From Bartonella sp. MM73XJBT.G (GTDB taxonomy: Bacteria > Pseudomonadota > Alphaproteobacteria > Rhizobiales > Rhizobiaceae): a stretch of DNA of 33,178 nt. Position numbers and translations under genes: made by a program. The notes under the pieces were generated by a model. It was given only the letters and a program-made list of their open reading frames with translations, did no database searches and was not told where the DNA came from. Below, piece after piece: positions 6,572 through 14,969 of this stretch; position 1 is the first letter of the stretch; every line of letters begins with the position of its first letter. The DNA lies in NCBI RefSeq assembly GCF_028618435.1, contig NZ_JAQISW010000017.1, positions 1 through 33,178 of the forward strand, in the 5' to 3' direction.

Positions 6572-7114
6572 TTAGCGGTTTTGTGTAAAATGTTTATGAA
6601 GTGCATTCAGAGCAACACACAGCGAACCGATAAGATGTGGCAGTGATTGATCTTCTATAACAAGATATTGTAATGCAGCATAAAGATTATACTGTCTATA
6701 GAGGTGTTGTGCTTCTTTGATAGCCTCTTTCGTCACTTCATAACAATGAGTTGCTCTTTCAATCCACCGTTTTTGTGCCTCCTCATTTGATGAAGGAGTA
6801 AAGTTATCATAAATTGCATTAGGCAATCCTTTTGCACATAGGTAATTGTTTTTCACTTCAAGATATTTTTGCGCAGCATCATATTGGTCTTGATTGATTT
6901 CGCCTTGCAAATAAAGCCGCCCGATATAGGTGCTGGAAAGTGGATTTTTAGCCTCTTCTATGGTCAAACAGAAGCGTTTGGCACGCATTTCAATTGCCAA
7001 TTTATCCATGGGTTCATGCGGTGTTTTTGCTCGTGAGATGCGTCCATTTGGTTCTCTGATACATCCTTTAATCCGAGGACGACCACGTTTTGCACGTTTT
7101 TTTCTTTTTGTCAT
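6572..7114 (-). CDS. Phage-associated protein of unknown function
   Basis: The 180-residue protein starts with a very basic stretch (MTKRKKRAKRGRPRIKG) resembling an AT-hook or nucleic-acid-binding tail. A helical body follows with YIGRLYLQGEINQDQYDAAQ and YEVTKEAIKEAQHLYRQYNL. An upstream TTG at 7126 would add four residues and touch the ssb stop; the ATG at 7114 is preferred, though neither has a clear Shine-Dalgarno. It lies directly downstream of an ssb remnant in the same orientation, which suggests a phage replication or packaging-accessory module. I do not recognise the family. Confidence 0.55.
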   Translation of the reverse strand: MTKRKKRAKRGRPRIKGCIREPNGRISRAKTPHEPMDKLAIEMRAKRFCLTIEEAKNPLSSTYIGRLYLQGEINQDQYDAAQKYLEVKNNYLCAKGLPNAIYDNFTPSSNEEAQKRWIERATHCYEVTKEAIKEAQHLYRQYNLYAALQYLVIEDQSLPHLIGSLCVALNALHKHFTQNR

Positions 7115-7126
7115 ATTTTTTTTCAA

Positions 7127-7360
7127 TCAGAATGGTATGCTATCATTATTAATGAGTGCACTATGATCAGCAGCCCCTGAAGCGATAGCATAATTTTGAG
7201 AAGTAATAGGTGAAGGGGCAAGGGATGCCGATTGCTCTTTTTTGGCATCAAGTAAATATAATTCGCCTTTGAATTGTGGTAAGACAATCTCTGTTGTGTA
7301 GCGGTCATGCCCATTTTTATCTTGCCATTTGCGTGTCTGTAATTTTCCTTCTATTTTTAT
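7127..7360 (-). pseudogene. ssb: Single-stranded DNA-binding protein, 3' fragment
   Basis: An open frame of about 77 codons after an in-frame TAA at 7361-7363 encodes the second half of an [23 protein letters not shown], then TEIVLPQF, a low-complexity linker and the diagnostic acidic-hydrophobic C-terminus NNDSIPF. The N-terminal part of the OB-fold is missing and there is no start codon. A second frame over the same bases begins with ATG but has no SSB features. The fragment shows that a phage replication gene was truncated at its 5' side, with the ATP-grasp gene now next to the break. Confidence 0.8.
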
Positions 7361-7459
7361 TTATCTTGTATCCTTAAATAGTTTTTCATAAGCTTGAAGG
7401 CATAGCTTTATAAATTCAGCGTTTTTAGGCTTTTTTATTATTTCCAATTGATGTTTTTT

Positions 7460-8665
7460 CTATAAAAAATTACTGCGAATTATCCTTTCCAGAGTCGATA
7501 ATTCATCATCATTCTGTCCCCAAATTGCTATAATGGTTGGGCAAGTATTTAAATCGATGGTTAAGGGTAAAGGCTCGTTTTCTTTAAAAAAGAGCATAAA
7601 ATGAACCACATTTTCCAAAAAGTGAAGTTTTTGCTTCCACAGGTTAACATCTTTTATAATATGACCATCGATCTTGTTGATAAGAAAAATAATACGTCCT
7701 TTTTTCTTAAAACGACTTGGTGTTTGCGAAAACACGCCTGCAATAAGGTTAACGGAGCTTTCAAGTAAGCCATCTTCATAACAATGCGCAAACAAAGTGG
7801 GTGCAATCCCTCCGTGGAGGCGAGCCCCTACTTCGATCATCACTGGACCACGCGCGGTTTGCATGATTTCCATATGCGCAGGTCCATATTCAATCCCCAC
7901 TGCGCGAATACACTGTTTTGCATAAGAGATAAGAGCGGCATAAAGAGGATCTTGAGCATCAAGTACATCAAGCGATTCATAAACAAAAGCACTTCCATTA
8001 TGGATACCCTTTTTATATCGCGATAAAGCGCATATCTTTATAGCTTCTCCCTTTACAATAGCATCTACGATGTATTCCTCTCCCTCCAATCTTTCTTGAA
8101 GCAAATAAGCCTCGTTAGGTGTGCCAAAGATATTTTTCTGCGTCCAATCAATCTCAGAGATCCACGCCGCTACTTCCTCACGGTTAGAGAAAAACAAAAC
8201 ACCATCGCTTCCAGCAGAATTGTTTGGCTTTATCACATAGCCGCTGGGGCTTTCAAAATCATCGAGAGTACAATTGTTTTTTGTAAGAATCTTTGATTGA
8301 ATATAAGATAAACCTTTTTCACAAAGACGATTTTGCATTGCTGCTTTTTTCCGTCGCCAATCGGTGGTCAAGGGGTTATTTCCAGGACAACCATAATAAG
8401 CAGCTAATTGTTCTGCACAATAAATACCTCGTTCTGCACCTGCTATAACAGCTTTTATCGTGCCGACAGGAAAGCGTTGCTTTATCTCATCGATACTATG
8501 AAGTTTTGCTTCTGCCATACCTTCACCCTGATAAGAAAGCATAAAGCGTGAAAAAGGAATTGATTGAGAGATAACACCGTAACAAGTATAGCCCAATTTT
8601 TGCAAAGCAGGGGCATAGAGAGCACCCGTGGAGAAAGGATCGACAATAAGAATGGTTTTGTTCAT
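7460..8665 (-). CDS. ATP-grasp domain protein, candidate amino-acid ligase
   Basis: The 401-residue enzyme has an ATP-grasp architecture: an N-terminal pre-ATP-grasp fold (ILIVDPFSTGALYAPALQKL), a lysine-rich linker (DWRRKKAAMQ, about 102-111), the ATP-binding strand YVIKPNNSAGSDGV (143-156), LLQERLEGEEYIVD (188-201), and the metal-binding HMEIM and MIEVGARLHGG (264-268 and 276-286). ATP-grasp enzymes activate a carboxylate as acyl-phosphate and join it to an amine or thiol. This arrangement, with an MFS transporter in the same operon, resembles stand-alone L-amino-acid ligases such as BacD. The start overlaps the MFS stop by 4 bp (ATGA). Substrates cannot be read from the sequence, and a biotin-carboxylase-like role is less likely because other domains are absent. 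Confidence 0.8.
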   Translation of the reverse strand: MNKTILIVDPFSTGALYAPALQKLGYTCYGVISQSIPFSRFMLSYQGEGMAEAKLHSIDEIKQRFPVGTIKAVIAGAERGIYCAEQLAAYYGCPGNNPLTTDWRRKKAAMQNRLCEKGLSYIQSKILTKNNCTLDDFESPSGYVIKPNNSAGSDGVLFFSNREEVAAWISEIDWTQKNIFGTPNEAYLLQERLEGEEYIVDAIVKGEAIKICALSRYKKGIHNGSAFVYESLDVLDAQDPLYAALISYAKQCIRAVGIEYGPAHMEIMQTARGPVMIEVGARLHGGIAPTLFAHCYEDGLLESSVNLIAGVFSQTPSRFKKKGRIIFLINKIDGHIIKDVNLWKQKLHFLENVVHFMLFFKENEPLPLTIDLNTCPTIIAIWGQNDDELSTLERIIRSNFL

Positions 8666-9876
8666 GTTTGGGCACGCTGTAATGAAAGAAAAAGAACATA
8701 GATAAAGATTATCAGCCCGATAAGGGGGAGAAGATAAATGGCTGCTTGGGGGCCCATAAGAGCAGAGCTTGTAAGAAGACCAAGAATAACATAACCCGCC
8801 GATTGGGAGAGTGTATAAAGCATGCCACTATAGCTTCCAACAAGCTCTGCTTGAGTTTCTGTTTTTGTTGCTTCAATCATATGTTTGCGGGCGTTAATCC
8901 GCATGGTATTCATTGAAAAGCCAATAAAAAAGCAAAAGGCCACAGCCAAATAAGGTGATTGTGTGGTGCTAAAAGTAAGATCAGCCAAACCCAACATAAG
9001 GGCTGGGAAGATGAATTCAAAGCGCGGGATCTTGATAAAAGCAGCCAAAAAAGCGCCCACACCCGCAACTGCACTGCACAGTCCATAATATTCAGAGCCA
9101 AAATCTTTCACACTCTGAAAAAGAATGGTTGCCAGTGTATTATAAGCGCAAATGTGAAAGCCAATAAGGCCTATGCAGACGCATAAAAGTTTAAGCTCTA
9201 GGGAAAGCCTATCTGCTTGCGGTATAAGCGTTGGTTCTTTATCGGTGGCAGGTGGCAAGCCATTTGTAGTGCACTCGGTACTATATTCATCGCGAAAGAT
9301 GATGTATCCGGCCACAAGGCTTATGATGATGTCAAACACACAAATGGCTGCAATCAAACCATTATAGCCGATTGCAGCAGCTGCTCCTCGTGGGCTGGTG
9401 GCTTCTAAGAGATAACCACTCAATGCTGCTCCCAAAAAGGCACCAATTTGCACCACTGTTTGCATAATGCGGGAAGCTTTTTGGGCGCTAATATAACCAT
9501 TAAGCGCGAGTTTAGTATTATAAGTTTCCAGCGTACTTAAGGTGATCAACGAGAGATAACCAATAGAGATAGAAACAGCAATAAAACCCAAAGGGGAGTC
9601 AACATAATGAAAAAGAGCGATCAACAAAAGAAGGCTATAGATGACAATCCGTCTTTTGTATAAATCTCTCAATCGCAGTGAGGCTTTAATATGTACAAGA
9701 CCACTTTTTTTCAAAAGATAGGGTGTAAGAGTCCCCAAAGCCATGGTTATCCCTAGAAAAATCGATGAGGATGTTATGCGATAAGCATTCCAAAGGTTAC
9801 TTAAAAAGAGCACCATATCAGAAAAATAGAGCAGAACAACAAGCCCATAAAACCGAAACATTAGCTGTTTGCGCAC
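8662..9876 (-). CDS. MFS transporter, first gene of the ATP-grasp operon
   Basis: This 404-residue integral membrane protein of the major facilitator superfamily has about 12 hydrophobic segments. A charged cytoplasmic loop after the sixth (about residues 195-225, DEYSTECTTNGLPPATDKEP) divides it into two halves. The first loop has the KKSGLVHIKASLRLRDLYKR segment, rich in basic residues as expected for the inside. It overlaps the ATP-grasp gene by 4 bp, so the two products are made together. By analogy with other ligase-transporter pairs it may export the ligase product, or import a substrate; this is inference. The ATG at 9876 is the only reasonable start. Confidence 0.82.
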   Translation of the reverse strand: MRKQLMFRFYGLVVLLYFSDMVLFLSNLWNAYRITSSSIFLGITMALGTLTPYLLKKSGLVHIKASLRLRDLYKRRIVIYSLLLLIALFHYVDSPLGFIAVSISIGYLSLITLSTLETYNTKLALNGYISAQKASRIMQTVVQIGAFLGAALSGYLLEATSPRGAAAAIGYNGLIAAICVFDIIISLVAGYIIFRDEYSTECTTNGLPPATDKEPTLIPQADRLSLELKLLCVCIGLIGFHICAYNTLATILFQSVKDFGSEYYGLCSAVAGVGAFLAAFIKIPRFEFIFPALMLGLADLTFSTTQSPYLAVAFCFFIGFSMNTMRINARKHMIEATKTETQAELVGSYSGMLYTLSQSAGYVILGLLTSSALMGPQAAIYLLPLIGLIIFIYVLFLSLQRAQT

Positions 9877-10385
9877 ATCACCCCCTCATGTTGGCGTCTC
9901 TTAAAAACACGCAATATCATAATCGGTTAGTACATCTATTACTGGAGATGTCAAGTTGTTTTGATAGGGGCATGATAATAAAGTTGAATGCTGATATTTA
10001 CTGTAATGGTAGTTTATTTTCAGAAATTTGAGTAGCGGAGGAGGTGGGTATTTTTGCTGTGTTTCTTTTGGAAACCTTACCGATAAAAGGTTAGTTTGCC
10101 AGTTGATCAGTACAGCTACGTTTGAGAGTTATCTTTTGTCTTCTCAAGAGTGTCTCTGTTTAATACAAGGGTGTGGGTATTCTTGATCATTACCCTGATA
10201 AGCTTGGATTTTGAGCTGGAAACACGCCTTATTACCAGGCAGAAATTATTTTATGGTCTCAGATTGAGGTGTGCTAATACAATTTTAGGTAGCGTTTTAT
10301 ACAATCGATTTGGATGGGATGACTTCGTTTTTTGGGAGCTATTATAATGTGTTAAAAGATAATGAGGAGAATCATAGATGTAAGA
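9877..10385. other. Intergenic region of about 500 bp, no credible gene
   Basis: A TTGACA on the minus strand (9954-9949) could be the -35 of the MFS/ATP-grasp operon, with only a poor TACTAA -10. The plus-strand frame at 10150-10347 has no Shine-Dalgarno and no recognisable product. The region looks like decayed sequence. Confidence 0.4.
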
Positions 10386-11162
10386 TTATTTTATATAGAT
10401 GTAGAGTTCACTTTGATACAAAAGTTCCAAATTTCCCTGCATTTCATATTGTTTTATCAGCGCAGCCAATTGCTGTAAATATTTTTTTCCATGGCTGGCA
10501 ATAGCGCGTTGCGCTTGCGTTGAAGAGCGACTCATGCCTATAAAAGCTTCGGATGGGATTGTCATTGTCCAATTGTGTGTATGTAAAGCAACCTTTTCTG
10601 GATTGACTTCAAGGTCATCACGCATTTCTTGTAAAAAATCAAAATTACGATAATAACGGGAATAGTGAGGGCTCATTTCCTCTAATAATGTTTCATAAGC
10701 AGTTAGAAATTGGCTATTTTTAAAATCGCGATTGTTTTGAATAACGGCCATAACGCCTCCAGCGCGAAGTTGGCTTGAGACAGTGCTAAGCAATAGAGGG
10801 CGATCCATCCACTGAAACGCTTGTGCCGCAACAACAAGATCAACCTTGCCGATTTGGGGCAAGAGGCTTTCGGCTTTATCGTGATACCACTGCACAAAAG
10901 GAAATTTTCTTTTCCCCTGCTTAATCATATCTGCTGAGACATCGATCGCATGATATTGACGTTCATTGCCTAGAAGTTTGACAATTCCCTCTAATGCGAT
11001 GCCTGTTCCAGCTCCCACATCCACAATGGACAAATGTTTTTTATCTTTAAAAGGAAGCAGCATGATTTTAAATAAGCTGAGGGGATAGCGTGGACGATAG
11101 CGATCATAATCATCAGCCAATCCATCAAATTTTTCACTTTGTGATTGAGTGGTCTGTAGCAT
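10386..11162 (-). CDS. Class I SAM-dependent methyltransferase
   Basis: The 258-residue enzyme carries the methyltransferase fold: motif I IVDVGAGTGIA (about 46-56), the acidic residue after strand 2 (YHAIDVSADMI, with Asp binding the SAM ribose), KVDLVVAAQAFQWMD as motif IV, and GGVMAVIQNN as motif VI. The N-terminal EKFDGLADDYDRYRPRYP is typical of the UbiE/trans-aconitate-type group of small-molecule methyltransferases. The substrate is unknown. It stands alone in the same orientation as the ATP-grasp operon but about 500 bp from it, so it is probably a separate transcription unit. Confidence 0.82.
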   Translation of the reverse strand: MLQTTQSQSEKFDGLADDYDRYRPRYPLSLFKIMLLPFKDKKHLSIVDVGAGTGIALEGIVKLLGNERQYHAIDVSADMIKQGKRKFPFVQWYHDKAESLLPQIGKVDLVVAAQAFQWMDRPLLLSTVSSQLRAGGVMAVIQNNRDFKNSQFLTAYETLLEEMSPHYSRYYRNFDFLQEMRDDLEVNPEKVALHTHNWTMTIPSEAFIGMSRSSTQAQRAIASHGKKYLQQLAALIKQYEMQGNLELLYQSELYIYIK

Positions 11163-11706
11163 GTGATGTGGTTCCCCTCACGAATTGCACTGTGTATAAA
11201 GAGGCTATCCTTTGTCCATTATGTCAAGTATAAATTCTAAAAGAAAGTTGAATGGAAGCTGCTCAAATTACGCTGAGATTCTATATATTTCTCTAAAAAT
11301 CTGTCTCACTTCTGGTGCGATTACTCTTTGAATGTCTTTTATGAACATCAAATTTATAACTTGCTTGTGGAGACGACCAGTCCCAAATCCTCTATCGTAA
11401 AAATGAGATCACCTATTCGCTTTGTCGTTATTATAAGTTAAAATAATTGATTGAAGCGCTACAGTGTTCTATTCGCGGTACCAATGTAACTCTTAATGAA
11501 AATAGAAATAGTTATGAATATTCAATATGTTAAGATTACTCCATATAATATCTAGTGCGTTTTCTTTTCATAAAAAATTAATCACGCACGAACAAAATGA
11601 GGAGTTTTGTTTCTTTAAATTTAATGAACTAAAATAAGAGCTAAATATATGTTTTTAAATGTGCTTATACTACATACTGAATGATGTGTGTATGAGGGAA
11701 TGATTT
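11163..11706. other. Intergenic region of about 540 bp between divergent genes, with a short possible gene remnant
   Basis: On the minus strand, 11405-11268 reads FYDRGFGTGRLHK, then INLMFIKDIQRVIAPEVRQI and ends FREIYRISA before a TAA. The composition looks like the C-terminal end of a real protein, but there is no start and an in-frame stop lies just upstream. It may be a leftover of a lost gene. The rest holds the promoters of the two flanking genes; I saw no clear -35/-10 pair. Confidence 0.3.
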
Positions 11707-12918
11707 ATGTTCATTGCAAATTTGAAAGAACGTGCTGCTCTATTCGAGCATAGAACTTTCCTCTATTTTACCTTGAGCGGTTTATTTGCTACATTTGGAA
11801 ATGGGCTCAATTATATTGCATTATCGTGGCTTGCTTACAGTCAAACGAATTCAATTCGTGGTGTAGCGCTTTTGATGTTCTTTCTCTGGATGCCGAGTAT
11901 TATTTTTGCACCTATTTTGGGCATATGGGCAGATAAATATAACCGTAAAACGCAGATTATTATTTCAAATCTTGCCAGAGGTTTGGTGATTATGGGTTGG
12001 GTAATGCTTGGGTATTTTGGCATAGAAATTGATTTAATGATCTTATCTGCTTCGTTAGGTATTTTTATTTCTTTTTATATGCCATCAGCTGTTCCTTTAA
12101 TCCAAAGTATTGTTCCTAAAAAACAACTCATCAATGCAAATGCAACCATTGATATGGTCTATGAACTTGGCACGATCATCGGTATGGGGTTTAGTGGATT
12201 TATACTTGCCTGTGTAGGAACAAAAGGAACTCTTCTAATAGGTGGTATATTCTTTATCATTGCTGGTTTATTTAATTTTGCAATGAGGGTACCTAAAAAT
12301 CGTAGAGCTAAAAATCAAAGTAAGCAAAATTGGTGGGAAAGTTATACAGCATCCCTTCATTATTTTAAGCAGAATCCATTTCTTTTTATGCCTTATATAA
12401 GCCAGATGATTATTACGACGCTTTTAATGACCATCCCTGTTATTCTTGTCCCTTATACACAAGAGGTATTAAGCACGGATAGTGGGACCTTTGCAATATT
12501 TGAGGGGCTTTATTCTATGGGTGTATTGACAGGAGCACTTCTTTCACCACTTCTTTGTAAAGTTTTATCCATAAGGAAAACATTGGCATTTTTATTAGCT
12601 GTTATGGCTATTGGACTTGCTATTTTGTCTGTTAATACACACATTTTTGTTGTTTTTCCTGTTTACTTTATGATTGGATTTGGACTTTCAAGTTGGGCTC
12701 TTTCAATTTCTTTATCGCAACTCTTTTGTGATCCTGAATACCAAGGAAGATTGCAGGCAAGTTTTAATGGTCTCTCTGGATGCTTTATTCTCGGAGTCTA
12801 TCTCATTATGGCAAACGATAGCAGTAGCATATCACCACAATCGATATATTTTCTTCAAAGCATTGTTGCGCTTGTTGGGATGTTCATTGTGCTATTTTAT
12901 AAATATAAAAAACACTAA
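11707..12918 (+). CDS. MFS transporter (DHA3-like, EntS type)
   Basis: This 403-residue protein has about 12 transmembrane segments. The loop between segments 2 and 3 carries the MFS motif A variant GIWADKYNRKTQI. A basic cytoplasmic loop (PKNRRAKNQSKQ, about 197-208) lies between the halves. The pattern and the opening LFATFGNGLNYIALSWLAYS resemble the DHA3 family of drug or siderophore exporters such as EntS. The start at 11707 begins MFIANLKERAALFEHRTF, with a short cytoplasmic N-terminus as expected and GAGGGAA upstream. It is monocistronic. The transported compound is unknown. Confidence 0.82.
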   Translation: MFIANLKERAALFEHRTFLYFTLSGLFATFGNGLNYIALSWLAYSQTNSIRGVALLMFFLWMPSIIFAPILGIWADKYNRKTQIIISNLARGLVIMGWVMLGYFGIEIDLMILSASLGIFISFYMPSAVPLIQSIVPKKQLINANATIDMVYELGTIIGMGFSGFILACVGTKGTLLIGGIFFIIAGLFNFAMRVPKNRRAKNQSKQNWWESYTASLHYFKQNPFLFMPYISQMIITTLLMTIPVILVPYTQEVLSTDSGTFAIFEGLYSMGVLTGALLSPLLCKVLSIRKTLAFLLAVMAIGLAILSVNTHIFVVFPVYFMIGFGLSSWALSISLSQLFCDPEYQGRLQASFNGLSGCFILGVYLIMANDSSSISPQSIYFLQSIVALVGMFIVLFYKYKKH

Positions 12919-13234
12919 ATTGTCTTTAAACTTTAAATATTTAATCAATATATGCCATGTTTATTACGCATTTATTATTGCCTTTCGCATTTGCCTTTAA
13001 AGGAGATGGCAAATACTAAGGTTTATACGTTTAATGAAGAAAGCATAAATTTGTATTGTTATAAAATACTCTTTATTTTTTGATGATGATTAAAGGAGTG
13101 ATGCGTTTCTTTAATTCATCGGACTTTTTGTAAGGAGGTAAAGACGCAAAATTTTAAAGTTTCTTAAAAGTTTTTTTGGTTTAAATACAGCAGAAAATAA
13201 AGCATTTTCATCATAATACGGGGAGGATATTACG
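12919..13234 (+). other. Intergenic region with stem-loop and a gene remnant
   Basis: ATTTGCC (12990-12996) and GGCAAAT (13009-13015) form a 7-bp stem-loop about 70 bp after the MFS stop, possibly ending its transcript, although no T-run follows. At about 13150-13230 (plus strand), an AGGAGG is followed by a frame reading KILKFLKSFFGLNTAENKAF, then SS, a TAA and YGEDI. The expected start codon position holds CGC instead of ATG. It looks like the dead N-terminus of a small gene, perhaps of phage origin; a portal protein is only a guess. Confidence 0.35.
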
Positions 13235-13504
13235 TTATTTTTGTTTTTCAAAATCCATACGAAAAATTGCATCAATTTCATCCTCATTGGAATCAGTATT
13301 TCTGCGACGATTCAAGGTTTGCACAATCTCTTTTTTTAAAAGCGCATCTGTTTCACTTAAACGGTGAATGCTGAGTTCCAATTCAAGAGATAAAGCTAAA
13401 TCTACACACAATTTAAGCTCTTCTCCAATGTCGAAACCTCGTTGATAATCGTCATAAAGACCAACCAGTGTATCAGATAATTCCTTATCGTATAAAGAGG
13501 TCAT
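13235..13504 (-). CDS. Small acidic protein of unknown function
   Basis: The 89-residue protein begins MTSLYDKELSDTLVGLYDDY and is acidic and helical (FDIGEELKLCVDLALSLELE, then a C-terminal DSNEDEIDAIF). GGAGGA 8 bp before the ATG at 13504 decides the start; a GTG at 13519 would overlap the Shine-Dalgarno itself. It overlaps the stop of the upstream frame by 4 bp (ATGA), so the two form one unit. The size and pairing recall TA or phage accessory modules, but no family motif is visible. Confidence 0.55.
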   Translation of the reverse strand: MTSLYDKELSDTLVGLYDDYQRGFDIGEELKLCVDLALSLELELSIHRLSETDALLKKEIVQTLNRRRNTDSNEDEIDAIFRMDFEKQK

Positions 13505-13959
13505 ATTAGATTCCTCCACGTTACGGTTTTCTGTGCAGCTTTGGTCTGTTTAAGGATCACTCCACTATCATCACTCAGAATTGCCATATATACGAACCTC
13601 ATGGTTTTATCAATTTTCTGCAAAATACGCGCTTTTAAATCAATGCCTATTAAAAACTTTGTCACTCCAAGATTTTGAAGTGCCTAATTGTAAATATAGA
13701 TGGCAATGCGTTCATTATAGAACTTATAGCATTTAAAATACATTGCAAAAAGGCTTTTAATTTGCGTATAGGAAGAATATTTTGGCAATACACCAAACAT
13801 CCTGAAATCTCTATTACCAATTACAGCTAAATCAGTGCCATTGATATCTACAATAAGCAAGCATGATTTATAAACGTTCAGCTTCTTGAGAATGCGTGAT
13901 AATCTCATTTTTTGTAGAAATACAATTATTTTGCCTCTTTTATATTGCGTTTTACACAT
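13501..13959 (-). pseudogene. Gene of about 152 codons interrupted by one in-frame TAG
   Basis: From ATG 13959 (AAGG just upstream) a frame runs 91 codons to TAG 13686-13684. The same frame then stays open for another 60 codons to a TGA at 13503-13501, which overlaps the next gene's ATG by 4 bp. The part after the TAG reads LQNLGVTKFLIGIDLKARIL, then a segment with MRFVYMAILSDDSG and TVTWRNLI, and looks like normal coding sequence. The part before contains LNVYKSCLLIVDINGTDLAV and RDFRMFG. A single nonsense mutation in a formerly intact gene explains this best. The product is not recognised. Confidence 0.5.
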
Positions 13960-14192
13960 TGATAAACCTTTTATTCTATAAAAAACTATAAGAAGTGTAT
14001 TTGCATATTTTTATAATAAGATTTCAATGGTATATTGTACAGCGTGCAGTGAAGAAAACCGTATTAGGTTTTTAATGCTGTGAAACATATAACTACGTTT
14101 TTTGAGAGAGCAGTTGATAAGAACTTTGTTTGATGGGTATACAATTGGCCATGGCAGGTGTTGTTTTTTCATGAGAGGATGCCCAAATGTTT

Positions 14193-14222
14193 TTGACACT
14201 GAGGGTCGATATTTGGTAAAAT
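14193..14222 (+). promoter_or_regulatory. sigma70-type promoter of the Brt-like leader
   Basis: TTGACA (14193-14198) is followed after 18 bp by TAAAAT (14217-14222), the best plus-strand promoter in this part of the window. The predicted start is near 14229. Confidence 0.55.
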
Positions 14223-14228
14223 TCTACG

Positions 14229-14436
14229 CGTTTTGCTTAGGGGTATGAGAGTGGGGGCTTGGCAAAACACTATGGCGGTCGCATTTTTTGTGTGATTGTC
14301 ATAATTTTCGCTCCTGCTTACACGGATGCTGTAACATCTGTTTTTGTGGGGTTCTGTTATGTAATGCCTACCCAATATAACGGGTAGTAATGATAGGTAT
14401 ATCTACAAATGAGACATTAGTAAATCCCATTTGTAA
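14229..14436 (+). ncRNA. Candidate Brt-family regulatory RNA / leader of the trp-like gene
   Basis: Established: B. henselae encodes nine Brt RNAs of about 194-203 nt, each directly upstream of an HTH regulator (Trp), and Brt1/Trp1 control badA. Here about 208 nt lie between a strong predicted start and the XRE gene. They can fold into GTTTTGC/GCAAAAC (14230-14236 with 14262-14268), a small TCGCA/TGTGA hairpin, CTACCC/GGGTAG (14368-14373 with 14382-14387) and TACAAATG/CATTTGTA (14404-14411 with 14428-14435). The last stem ends 12 bp before the ATG, in a place where no Shine-Dalgarno is visible. Position, size and neighbour match Brt; I could not compare sequences with known Brt RNAs. Confidence 0.55.
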
Positions 14437-14447
14437 ATATTATTGAT

Positions 14448-14969
14448 ATGACTCGACAAATAAATACACCTAAAACCCCCTTAGCAAAACGTCTAACAGA
14501 GGTTAGAAAGTTTGTAGGTTTATCTCGTAATATATTTTCAGTCAAAATTGGTATTAGTATTCAAGGGCTTGGCAATTACGAGCGCGGTGATAGAATCCCC
14601 GATGCAATTATTTTATCGTCATATGGAGAAAAATTTGGCGTCAATTTAAATTGGCTTGTAACGGGTCATGGCGAGATGTTTTCAGATATGGCAAAGGCGA
14701 AAGCGGCTGGTTTAAAACCGCAAGCAATCCCTGCTGGTTTGATGAAAAAGCTTGGATATTTAGCTTATACAACATATCATGATGCAAACATAACACTTTT
14801 TCCTGAAGATGTTGCGGAATTAGCAGCAGAGCTTTACGGAAAATTGCAAGAGCTTATTGAAAACTTCAACGACATGGAAGAAGTTGAAGCCACTTTGCCA
14901 CTTTTAAAATTGCATTTAAAGCGTAAAATTGAAGCTGAAAAGGCACATAAAACGCCCCAAGGCATATGA
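14448..14969 (+). CDS. XRE-family helix-turn-helix regulator, Trp-like
   Basis: The 173-residue protein has an N-terminal phage-repressor-type HTH (about residues 10-70: LAKRLTEVRKFVGLSRNIFS, then ISIQGLGNYERGDRIPD and LNWLVTGHGEMF). The helical C-terminal part is charged (ELYGKLQELIENFNDMEEVE) and probably serves dimerisation. The GHGEMF motif is common in CI-like repressors. It stands behind a structured leader and about 580 bp before the first BadA-like gene, like the Bartonella Trp regulators that act on badA. No Shine-Dalgarno is seen before the ATG at 14448, consistent with translation controlled by the leader. A prophage repressor origin is the alternative; both may be true. Confidence 0.72.
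   Translation: MTRQINTPKTPLAKRLTEVRKFVGLSRNIFSVKIGISIQGLGNYERGDRIPDAIILSSYGEKFGVNLNWLVTGHGEMFSDMAKAKAAGLKPQAIPAGLMKKLGYLAYTTYHDANITLFPEDVAELAAELYGKLQELIENFNDMEEVEATLPLLKLHLKRKIEAEKAHKTPQGI

Noticed and set aside
7123..7314. ATG-initiated 63-codon frame
   Set aside because: It overlaps the ssb fragment in another frame; the ssb reading has clear SSB motifs and this one has none.
10150..10347. Possible small membrane protein
   Set aside because: There is no Shine-Dalgarno, no family pattern and poor codon composition; decayed sequence is more likely.
14169..14375. Minus-strand 68-codon frame opposite the Brt-like RNA
   Set aside because: It lies over the promoter and the hairpins of the leader and has no ribosome binding site; such frames would be expected opposite a conserved RNA gene.
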